Source: Chloroflexota bacterium
Lineage (GTDB): Bacteria; Chloroflexota; Dehalococcoidia; Lucifugimonadales; Lucifugimonadaceae
Assembly (NCBI GenBank): GCA_029262715.1
Contig: JAJCYX010000415.1
Location: 1 to 8,704 of the forward strand
Reading direction: 5' to 3'
DNA: 8,704 nt
Numbering within the stretch: the first letter of the stretch is position 1; every line of letters starts with the position of its first letter. The notes under the pieces were generated by a model, which made no database searches, was not told where the DNA came from, and was given only the letters and a program-made list of their open reading frames with translations. Made by a program: the position numbers and the translations under genes. Of this stretch, positions 1 to 5,214 are shown one piece after another.

Positions 1-4
1 ATCT

Positions 5-27
5 GTATATACATATCTCTCTATATA
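5..27. repeat. AT-rich alternating pyrimidine-purine tract
   Basis: A run of alternating T/A with occasional C or G, including the self-complementary GTATATAC at 5-12 and TATACATA at 8-15. It stands out against GC-rich surroundings and belongs to a set of similar tracts at 1045-1068, 1117-1147 and 3206-3254. Function unknown. It lies upstream of the nudC-type gene and could include promoter elements, but no -35/-10 pair with good spacing is convincing. Confidence 0.5.
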
Positions 28-28
28 C

Positions 29-47
29 CTCGGTGGGTTTCACCGGG
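29..47 (+). promoter_or_regulatory. Small hairpin upstream of nudC-type gene
   Basis: CTCGGTG at 29-35 can pair with CACCGGG at 41-47 (one T-G wobble) around a 5-base loop, GGTTT. There is no following T-run, so it is a weak candidate for the terminator of an upstream gene outside the window. It could equally be a leader structure or chance. The remaining leader to 112 shows no other clear signal apart from the ribosome binding site. Confidence 0.25.
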
Positions 48-112
48 AACAAGCAGAATTACTCGGCGCTTACAGCGTCCTCTATTTCTCGATATCAGCC
101 AAATCAGGATCC

Positions 113-1042
113 ATGAAAAAGCCACATATCTTTGCCGGAAATTCACTCGACCGAGGTGATGTCCAACGCCGCGATGAGGTTTACCTCGACGCCCTGTTCG
201 CTGACCAGAAAACCCGTGTTCTACCGATGTGGCAGCTGAACGCTCTCGTCCAGTCGAACTCGCACTCTGCCATCGGTTGGATCAGCCCTGCCGATGCACT
301 GCGGATGGATATAGACGTGAAACCGGTTTTCCTCGGATTCATGGATGACAGGCCACACTTCGCGCTGGACATCTCGGAGGTCCACGATCCGGTTCATGAA
401 CTTAACCTTCCGGATACCTGGCAGTTCCAGGAAGTACGCGCGGCCGCTATGGAACTGTCTGGCCCCGAGACAGGAATCCTCGCCCAGGCACGTGCCCAAC
501 TGGACTGGCACGCCCGCCACGGTTTTTGCAGCGTTTGCGGTCACCGCACAACCCCGGGCAAGGGTGGTCATGTCAGGAAGTGCGGCGAGTGTGGGGCTGA
601 ACACTTCCCGCGCACCGACCCTGTGGTCATCATGGTCACCCACGACGGGGACCGCTGCATCTTGGGCCAGAGCCGTGGACGTCTCTCACGGTCAGGTATG
701 TATTCCGCACTTGCTGGGTTCGTGGACCAGGGAGAGGCAATAGAAGAGGCAGTACGTCGCGAAGTACGCGAGGAAGCCGGCATCGAGGTTGGTGAGGTGA
801 CCTACCACTCATCCCAACCGTGGCCGTTCCCTTCGTCGCTAATGATAGGTTGTCACGCAAAGGCGATTTCGACCGAGATCAACAGTGACGAAGAAGAGAT
901 GTCGGACGTCCAGTGGTTCACCCGCGCCGAGGTCCTGAGTGCGCTCAATGAAGAGAATCCGAACCTTAAGGTTCCCGGTCCAATCGCCATCGCTCATCAC
1001 ATCATTAAGGCCTGGGCCGAAGGCGAGATAGACGGCGCGTGA
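113..1042 (+). CDS. nudC: NAD(+) diphosphatase, NudC-type Nudix hydrolase
   Basis: Predicted to cleave NADH/NAD+ to NMN(H) and AMP in the cytosol; NudC enzymes also remove NAD caps from RNA. The 309-residue protein has the family order. There is an N-terminal NudC domain to about residue 125. A four-cysteine zinc ribbon follows (Cys139, Cys142, Cys157, Cys160). A Nudix box runs from Gly202 to about Gly227, with Glu208 and the REVREEAGI core (Arg216, Glu217, Glu220, Glu221 are the expected metal-binding/catalytic positions). The NudC signature SQPWPFPSSLM at 234-244 separates NudC from other Nudix enzymes. Length is somewhat above the E. coli enzyme, as in many NudC proteins of the longer type. 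AGGA at 106-109 lies only 3 bases before ATG, a tight but acceptable ribosome binding site. It appears monocistronic: 470 bases follow before the next likely gene. Family assignment is secure; preference for NADH versus NAD-RNA cannot be read. Confidence 0.96.
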   Translation: MKKPHIFAGNSLDRGDVQRRDEVYLDALFADQKTRVLPMWQLNALVQSNSHSAIGWISPADALRMDIDVKPVFLGFMDDRPHFALDISEVHDPVHELNLPDTWQFQEVRAAAMELSGPETGILAQARAQLDWHARHGFCSVCGHRTTPGKGGHVRKCGECGAEHFPRTDPVVIMVTHDGDRCILGQSRGRLSRSGMYSALAGFVDQGEAIEEAVRREVREEAGIEVGEVTYHSSQPWPFPSSLMIGCHAKAISTEINSDEEEMSDVQWFTRAEVLSALNEENPNLKVPGPIAIAHHIIKAWAEGEIDGA

Positions 1043-1044
1043 AA

Positions 1045-1068
1045 GATATGTATAACGCCATATATATC
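1045..1068. repeat. AT-rich alternating tract after nudC-type gene
   Basis: Begins three bases after the stop codon. Contains TATGTATA at 1047-1054 and CATATATATC at 1059-1068, separated by ACGC. Outer GATAT and ATATC arms could pair, but the hairpin is weak and AT-only, so it is not a classical terminator. It is one of the related tracts in the first 3.3 kb. Confidence 0.5.
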
Positions 1069-1116
1069 GACGGTCCTACAGCTACGTAGATCGTAGTTTG
1101 AACTCAATTTCTGCTT

Positions 1117-1147
1117 GTACATATATATGTATCCAGACATACATATG
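1117..1147. repeat. AT-rich tract with 14-bp perfect palindrome
   Basis: TACATATATATGTA at 1118-1131 is a perfect 14-bp palindrome, followed after 7 bases by the related CATACATATG (1138-1147). It resembles the tracts at the window start and at 3206-3254. It could be a protein-binding site, a cruciform-prone spot or a member of a scattered intergenic repeat family. Confidence 0.5.
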
Positions 1148-1172
1148 CCGTGGAGATTGTCCAGAGAGCAGT

Positions 1173-1355
1173 CTAAACTCGGCCGGTTTTTCGGTAACAC
1201 ATAGATAACGCCAAGCCACACATAATCGTCCCTGTACCAACCATTTCAGCCTGCATTGCGGCAACAGGACGATGCCCCGTGAAGACATTTACCGTACGCA
1301 TGATTTCGCCATTTTTGATGGCAGGAACGACGGTGCTGGCAATCATTGCAAGCAC
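1173..1355 (-). CDS. Doubtful small Met-rich membrane protein
   Basis: A 60-codon ORF from a GTG at 1355 (internal ATG at 1346), ending with TAG at 1173. The reading frame has one hydrophobic stretch near the N-terminus (about residues 2-13) and a second Gly/Met-rich hydrophobic stretch at about residues 37-53, followed by a basic CYRKTGR tail. That is the shape of a small two-pass membrane protein, with seven Met in 60 residues. I do not recognise a family. There is no good ribosome binding site before either start, and no neighbour supports it. It may be spurious or a remnant of a longer gene. Confidence 0.2.
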   Translation of the reverse strand: MLAMIASTVVPAIKNGEIMRTVNVFTGHRPVAAMQAEMVGTGTIMCGLALSMCYRKTGRV

Positions 1356-1370
1356 TGCCTGAGCGACCCT

Positions 1371-1388
1371 ATTTTCACAACTGAAAAT
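1371..1388. promoter_or_regulatory. Perfect 7-bp inverted repeat, operator-like
   Basis: ATTTTCA (1371-1377), loop CAAC (1378-1381), TGAAAAT (1382-1388), extendable by one T-G wobble. The stem is AT-rich and has no T-run, so a DNA-binding site for a dimeric regulator fits better than a terminator. It lies about 125 bases upstream of the small orphan gene at 1513. Confidence 0.35.
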
Positions 1389-1424
1389 GTGTTGCTAGAC
1401 CGAATTTCTCGGGCCTTTAGCAGG

Positions 1425-1456
1425 CAATCCGCCCGCGATTCAATCCGTCCGCAATC
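1425..1456. repeat. Two tandem 16-bp imperfect repeats
   Basis: CAATCCGCCCGCGATT (1425-1440) is followed directly by CAATCCGTCCGCAATC (1441-1456), 13 of 16 positions identical. GCGATT at 1435-1440 can also pair with AATCGC at 1453-1458. The copies lie 57-88 bases upstream of the ATG at 1513, a spacing expected for activator or repressor sites. Function is inferred only from position. Confidence 0.45.
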
Positions 1457-1512
1457 GCAATGCACTCTTAGCAGTCTTCTCTCTTTAGCGCGACGTGTGT
1501 GATTCTGGTGGG

Positions 1513-1812
1513 ATGAAGTTGCTGCTCAAGTTATATCTCCTTGGTCAACTCATCGCACTCCCATTCATGGTAGGCGCAATTGGAGATGTCCTGAGCAGTG
1601 GATCAGAGTCAGCTCCAACAGCGTCCGCTCCTCAGACAGAAGCTGAACTCGCGTCACGGACACTCTCCAACAACGAGCTCTGCGACGCTCTCAACGGCCC
1701 GGCGCAAAACAACATCCAGGACGATATCCAGCAGTTACGCTTCATCACGGCCGACCTGTACGGGGACGAAGACTTTGACGACTGCTTTGCAGACCATGAT
1801 CGGTTTCCATAA
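1513..1812 (+). CDS. Small orphan acidic protein, membrane-anchored or secreted
   Basis: A 99-residue protein that I do not recognise. Residues 1-24 form a basic-then-hydrophobic N-terminus (Lys2 and Lys6, then a Leu/Ile/Phe-rich stretch), suiting a signal peptide or single membrane anchor. No lipobox cysteine is present. A Ser/Ala/Pro/Thr-rich linker spans about 28-42. The rest is strongly acidic and Asn/Gln-rich, with two cysteines (Cys57, Cys91) that could form a disulfide outside the cytoplasm. A GTG at 1495 would add six residues. I prefer the ATG at 1513 because it starts the signal-like segment, though the only Shine-Dalgarno-like bases (GGTGGG) abut it. The gene stands alone with 112 bases to the next start. 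The clear N-terminal anchor argues that it is real. Confidence 0.55.
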   Translation: MKLLLKLYLLGQLIALPFMVGAIGDVLSSGSESAPTASAPQTEAELASRTLSNNELCDALNGPAQNNIQDDIQQLRFITADLYGDEDFDDCFADHDRFP

Positions 1813-1924
1813 CTCAGAAATTTCGTCGTAACCTCCCGCTCGATAAACATCTAAACTCCGTAGCCATCCACCACAGGCTCTGCCCTATCAACGGACAAGT
1901 CTGTAAGAAGTTATGGAGTTCACC

Positions 1925-3181
1925 ATGTCGAATAGTCGGCCAGTTCGGATCGCCATAGCGGGCGGCCACCGAGGTGCCAGCTTCACCAGCGCACTTGAAC
2001 TACTTCAAGATGACATTGAGCTGGTGGCCATCTGCGACACATCTGAGCAGGTGAGAGTCAGATGGATCGATTCCAATCCTTCCCTCCGGGATTACGACAC
2101 GTTCGAGAAACTGCTGGACGACCGTGAGGTCGACGCGGTGTTCGTCGCGACACCGATGGCGCTACATGCCAAACAGGCGGTACAGGCGCTCAATGCCGGC
2201 AAGCACGTCCTATCTGAGGTGATTGCCGCAGTCTCCCTGGAAGAGTGCTGGGAGCTTGTCGAAGCGGTCGAGAAGACTGGCTATACATACATGATGGCCG
2301 AGAACTACTGCTACCGTCGCGAGACTATGTTCGTCCGCAACATGGTTGAGAGCGGCGCATTCGGCGAAATCACCTTCGCAGAGGGCGGATATATACACGA
2401 TTGCCGAGACCTGAATATACATACAGATGGCACTCGGACGTGGCGTGGGAATCTGCGTGCGGGAAGCAGCCAGACATCACGCGGCAACGGCTACCCGACT
2501 CATTCACTCGGACCGATCGCGCAGTGGCTCGGGATCAACCGCACCGACCGATTGCTTCGCACCACAACCTTCGTCACTCAGTCCGCAGCACGTCATGAAT
2601 GGGCCAGATCTGTCCTGCCAGACGGCCATCCTGACAGCGAAGCTGAAGCGTGGGCAAACTCTGCCGATTCCGCTTCCACGCTGATTCAGACCGAGCAAGG
2701 CCGAGTCATATCGCTTCGGTTTGATAGTGCCAGCCCGCGGCCGCACAACATGGTTCACTACGGCATCCAGGGAACGGCGGGAGCATTCGTCTCCAGGAGG
2801 CATGATGAGGAAGAGCCGCTGGTGTGGCTCGACGGCGTCTCGCCCGGCACAAGTCCGGCTAACTTCAACTATCCGGGTATGGCCCGACCTGAGGGTTACG
2901 AGGCAATGGGGCACCCTGAGTGGCAAGTCCTGTGGGAGCTATCCGACAGATACGAGCATCCTCTCTGGAGGGAGCACGGAGAAGACGCGTTGCGGTCCGG
3001 TCACGGAGGCGGCGACTACCTAGTTCTCAGAGACTTCGCCAGGGCTGTGAAGAGCGGCTCAAAGCCGCCGATAGATGTATATGATGCCGTGACCTGGAGC
3101 TCCATCATGCCGCTATCTATACAGAGCGTGCGGCAGAACGGCATACCGATGGACGTTCCTCGGTTTGATCGTAATTCCTAG
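1925..3181 (+). CDS. Gfo/Idh/MocA family protein, GH109-like
   Basis: NAD(P)-dependent sugar or cyclitol oxidoreductase family, 418 residues, cytosolic with no signal peptide. The N-terminal Rossmann fold shows the dinucleotide loop AGGHRGASF at 12-20, the acidic cofactor residue in ICDTS (36-40), VFVATPMALHA at 72-82 and AGKHVLSEV at 91-99. The usual EKP lysine is absent: the sequence reads Glu-Val-Ile. The second domain carries AENYCYRRE (125-133) and YPTH at 190-193 within GYPTHSLGP. A YPTH motif together with SEV in place of EKP recalls glycoside hydrolase family 109, which uses NAD in a redox-assisted alpha-N-acetylgalactosaminidase mechanism. So hydrolase or lyase activity on a sugar is an alternative to dehydrogenase. 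I chose ATG 1925 over ATG 1913 because GGAG at 1915-1918 sits 6 bases before it. Parts of the gene use unusual ATA/TAT-rich codons (2282-2290, 2389-2424). It converges on the SDR gene. Confidence 0.85.
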   Translation: MSNSRPVRIAIAGGHRGASFTSALELLQDDIELVAICDTSEQVRVRWIDSNPSLRDYDTFEKLLDDREVDAVFVATPMALHAKQAVQALNAGKHVLSEVIAAVSLEECWELVEAVEKTGYTYMMAENYCYRRETMFVRNMVESGAFGEITFAEGGYIHDCRDLNIHTDGTRTWRGNLRAGSSQTSRGNGYPTHSLGPIAQWLGINRTDRLLRTTTFVTQSAARHEWARSVLPDGHPDSEAEAWANSADSASTLIQTEQGRVISLRFDSASPRPHNMVHYGIQGTAGAFVSRRHDEEEPLVWLDGVSPGTSPANFNYPGMARPEGYEAMGHPEWQVLWELSDRYEHPLWREHGEDALRSGHGGGDYLVLRDFARAVKSGSKPPIDVYDAVTWSSIMPLSIQSVRQNGIPMDVPRFDRNS

Positions 3182-3205
3182 TTCTACCTGAACACTTCGA
3201 ACCAA

Positions 3206-3254
3206 ACATATGTATCTATATATGTATAGGTGTATATGCGAGATATATGTGTAG
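3206..3254. repeat. Imperfect 12-bp tandem AT-rich repeats in convergent gap
   Basis: Four units can be laid out: 3206-3217 ACATATGTATCT, 3218-3229 ATATATGTATAG, 3230-3242 GTGTATATGCGAG and 3243-3254 ATATATGTGTAG. Units 2 and 4 match at 11 of 12 positions. CTATA TATG TATAG at 3216-3229 can form a 5-bp hairpin. The tract fills most of the 82-base gap between two convergent genes. A bidirectional terminator role is possible by position, but the hairpins are weak. Confidence 0.6.
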
Positions 3255-3263
3255 TGAACGCGG

Positions 3264-4034
3264 TCAGATAACAGTGATTCCGCCGTCGACCACGAACTGT
3301 CCACCGCTCGCATACCTGGCCTCGTCTGAACACAGAAAAGTGACCATCGGGGCAATGTCTTCCGGAGTTCCAAGACGACCCAGCGGAATCGTTTCGTTCA
3401 TCAGCTTTTCTCGACCCGCGGCATTGGGGTGCTGGTCATGGTTCGGCGTCAGTTCCAAAGCGCCGGGGAGCACTGCATTACACCTGATCCCGTACTTCGC
3501 GTAGTGCACCGCTATGTACCGATTCAGGCCCAGTAACCCGGTCTTTCCTGACAGGTATGACACGTTGGCAGATCGTCCGCTGATCCCTGTAATTGAAGAG
3601 ATGATCACGATGCGTCCGCCGCCGCCCTGCTCAACCATCTGGGCCAGAGCGTGCTTGCAGGTCAGCATCACGCCGCGATAGTTCACGTCATGCGTGCGGT
3701 CCCACGCCTCCTCGGGTAGCTGGTGTAGATCCACGTCTTCGTTGTGCATCTGTATCCCAGCGCTGGCGACAACGATGTCCAGGCGACCAAACTTCTCAAC
3801 CGTAGCTGCAATCGCTGCCTTGAGTTGGTCCGAGTCGGAAGCATCGACCGGTATCGCAATGGCCTCACCACCAGCCGAGTTGATCTCACCGGAAACGGCG
3901 TTGATCCCTGCTTCGGGGATTCCGGTAACCGCAACGAAGCCACCGCTCTGTGCGATCAAGCGAGCAGTCGCAGCGCCAATTCCGCTTCCTGCTCCAGTGA
4001 TCAGCGCAACCTTGCCTTCAAGCGAAATGTTCAT
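3264..4034 (-). CDS. SDR family NAD(P)-dependent oxidoreductase
   Basis: Classical short-chain dehydrogenase/reductase of 256 residues, the usual length, acting on an alcohol or ketone substrate that the sequence does not reveal. Visible signatures are the cofactor loop TGAGSGIG at 13-20, an ASAG version of the NNAG motif at 90-93, Asn118 in the NYRG segment, Ser147 in IISS, and the catalytic YLSGK with Tyr160 and Lys164. LPGALELTP (189-197) replaces the common PG-IxT motif. The C-terminus GGQFVVDGGITVI is typical of FabG-like SDRs. The usual Asp that selects NAD at the end of the second strand is not obvious (VTGIPEAG, 36-43), so cofactor choice is open. The ATG overlaps the TGA of the upstream methyltransferase by one base (TGATG), and GGAAG lies 8 bases ahead of it inside that gene, so coupled translation is likely. 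Confidence 0.93.
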   Translation of the reverse strand: MNISLEGKVALITGAGSGIGAATARLIAQSGGFVAVTGIPEAGINAVSGEINSAGGEAIAIPVDASDSDQLKAAIAATVEKFGRLDIVVASAGIQMHNEDVDLHQLPEEAWDRTHDVNYRGVMLTCKHALAQMVEQGGGGRIVIISSITGISGRSANVSYLSGKTGLLGLNRYIAVHYAKYGIRCNAVLPGALELTPNHDQHPNAAGREKLMNETIPLGRLGTPEDIAPMVTFLCSDEARYASGGQFVVDGGITVI

Positions 4035-4795
4035 CAGGTCAGCTTCCAGCAGACGGTTTCCACTGCGGTCACAATTGAATGAACAACCGGCGTTTCGTCC
4101 ATTTCGATTCCAGATTCAGCGTCCTGTTCCATCGGCACAAAGCCATCGACAGCAAGCTCAATCAACAGATCTTCATCGCTCTTCTGCTCGGTTGAAGACG
4201 TCACGCGCAGGTTCACGAATCCGGCCTCTCGCAAGAGCGAAGGCTGCTTCAACCCTGCATCTGGATCCCCGCCAATATCTCGCAACACCGTGTCTCGTCG
4301 ACGCAAAGACCGTTCGATCAAAGGCGCATCCCCGGTCAAGACGCGGCTGGACGCAACCGTATGGCGCACTCCTAGTAGCCCGCCGGGCACAAGAACCCTT
4401 TTGACCTCCTCCAAAGCCCTCTCCGGCGACGCCTCAACTGAAAACGCCTCATTTACCAGTACAGCGTCGAAGTCATCGGGGCCAAATGGCAGATCGTGGA
4501 GAGAGGATCGCTCAAACGAGATCTCCCCGGTGTCAGCCACAAACGAACGGCCTCGGGCACGACGAAGCCTGGACGTGTCGGGGTCAATACCGATGACCTC
4601 ACCCATAGGAACAAATGTCGCCAGACTGATAGTCGAACTTCCGTCGCCGCAGTAGGCGTGCAGGACTCGCATCTCAGCGCGCAGGTATCCGGTGAAGAAA
4701 TCGGCACCAGGGTTACCCGACCGAGAGGCGCGTTCGGGAGGAGCAGGATGGGGCGCCGGTCCGATCTTCGACCGAAGCCATTCGGTTGTGGTCAT
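4034..4795 (-). CDS. Class I SAM-dependent methyltransferase
   Basis: A 253-residue protein of the Methyltransf_11/25 (UbiE-like) type. Motif I is VLHAYCGDGSS (44-54), a variant of the usual GxGxG loop. The acidic ribose-binding end of strand 2 is IGIDPD (68-73). DDFDAVLVNEAF (107-118) is the region following strand 4. EEVKRVLVPGGLLGV (129-143) is the post-motif III segment. The C-terminal EAGFVNLRV (190-198) matches the common final strand. The acceptor (small molecule, quinone-like or other) cannot be told. I start it at ATG 4795 because the family-like sequence begins there. A longer reading from GTG 4888 adds 31 residues of poor character. AGGA-like bases lie rather far upstream (14 bases), so the start is not settled. 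It leads the SDR gene in a coupled pair and is divergent from the amidase operon. Confidence 0.85.
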   Translation of the reverse strand: MTTTEWLRSKIGPAPHPAPPERASRSGNPGADFFTGYLRAEMRVLHAYCGDGSSTISLATFVPMGEVIGIDPDTSRLRRARGRSFVADTGEISFERSSLHDLPFGPDDFDAVLVNEAFSVEASPERALEEVKRVLVPGGLLGVRHTVASSRVLTGDAPLIERSLRRRDTVLRDIGGDPDAGLKQPSLLREAGFVNLRVTSSTEQKSDEDLLIELAVDGFVPMEQDAESGIEMDETPVVHSIVTAVETVCWKLT

Positions 4796-4954
4796 GTTGT
4801 CGATTACCGTCCTGTGCTTACCAGCTTTTGCCAGCGACCTGGAAAAGCAGTCCAAGACAATGATCGGTTTCCCCAGCCATCGCCACACGAGGGCCTACAC
4901 GGTTCCGGTTCTCGCTGACCCAAACGGGACGAATCCGCCGCAGCGATCAGGCGC

Positions 4955-4963
4955 TGCTATCAT
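4955..4963 (+). promoter_or_regulatory. Possible extended -10 promoter of the amidase operon
   Basis: TGCTATCAT matches an extended -10 element (TG, one base, then TATCAT, five of six to TATAAT). No clear -35 lies at 17 bases, which extended -10 promoters can do without. Transcription would start near 4970, giving a leader of about 20 bases to the GTG at 4993, enough for the GAGG ribosome site at 4983-4986. It lies in the 197-base divergent gap between the methyltransferase and this operon. I could not identify the minus-strand promoter. Confidence 0.35.
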
Positions 4964-4992
4964 CTCGAAATCACATCAGAACGAGGCGACCA

Positions 4993-5196
4993 GTGCAAGA
5001 TCCAGGATCACCGTCCGACATCATGCAGCGCATGATGTCGACTGCGCCGATGAGCCAATCCGACGCCGAGCAGCTTCATCAACTACTCGCAGGCGTCAAC
5101 GCTGCCGCGACCCGAATGGCCGAGCTTGTTCCGATCTTCCCGGCAGAGGTCGACCCCAACCTGCTTTCTCTGACAGTTGACGGCAACGACGACTAA
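4993..5196 (+). CDS. Small GatC/AtzG-like amidase partner protein
   Basis: A 67-residue cytosolic protein directly ahead of the amidase. Starting at GTG is supported by GAGG at 4983-4986, 6 bases upstream; the internal ATGs at residues 11, 14 and 15 have no such site. After a polar Met-rich N-terminus, residues 21-52 form an amphipathic helix with the pattern LLAGVNAAATRMAELVPIFP, then an acidic Pro-containing tail (EVDP). This is the layout of GatC and of AtzG-type (DUF4089) proteins, which wrap around amidase-signature enzymes and stabilise them. The resemblance is by pattern and gene order, not by a search. It ends 18 bases before the amidase ATG. Alternative: an unrelated small protein. 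Confidence 0.6.
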   Translation: MQDPGSPSDIMQRMMSTAPMSQSDAEQLHQLLAGVNAAATRMAELVPIFPAEVDPNLLSLTVDGNDD

Positions 5197-5214
5197 ACCG
5201 CGCATACGGACTCA

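Larger units (their letters stand above)
1043..1512. other. 470-base region without a convincing gene
   Basis: Between the nudC-type stop and the small orphan gene no ORF shows a recognisable domain. The stretch is visibly less GC-rich than the flanking genes. It holds two alternating AT tracts (1045-1068, 1117-1147), the 8-bp palindrome CTACGTAG at 1082-1089, a 7-bp perfect hairpin at 1371-1388, possible nested pairings (TGCTA near 1393-1397 with TAGCA at 1419-1423; CCGA with TCGG inside), and a tandem 16-bp repeat at 1425-1456. One short minus-strand ORF (1173-1355) is possible. It could be regulatory DNA, an unrecognised small RNA, or the remains of a decayed gene. Confidence 0.5.

Noticed and set aside
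221..860. Several ORFs on both strands overlapping the nudC-type gene
   Set aside because: All lack recognisable domains and sit on a gene with complete zinc-ribbon and Nudix motifs.
1411..1460. Possible tRNA because of a GATTCAATCC stretch resembling a T-loop
   Set aside because: The flanking bases do not form a T-stem, and no acceptor, D or anticodon arms can be built around it.
3206..3254. CRISPR-like repeats
   Set aside because: Units are only 12-13 bases, contiguous with no spacers, and imperfect. No cas gene is present.
1796..4872. Shared 13-mer ATGATCGGTTTCC at 1796-1808 and 4860-4872
   Set aside because: One shared 13-mer is about what chance allows in a window of this size, and the flanking bases do not match.
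4796..4888. N-terminal extension of the methyltransferase from a GTG at 4888
   Set aside because: The added 31 residues do not look like part of the family fold, while residues from ATG 4795 on do. The extension would also use up half of the divergent promoter gap.
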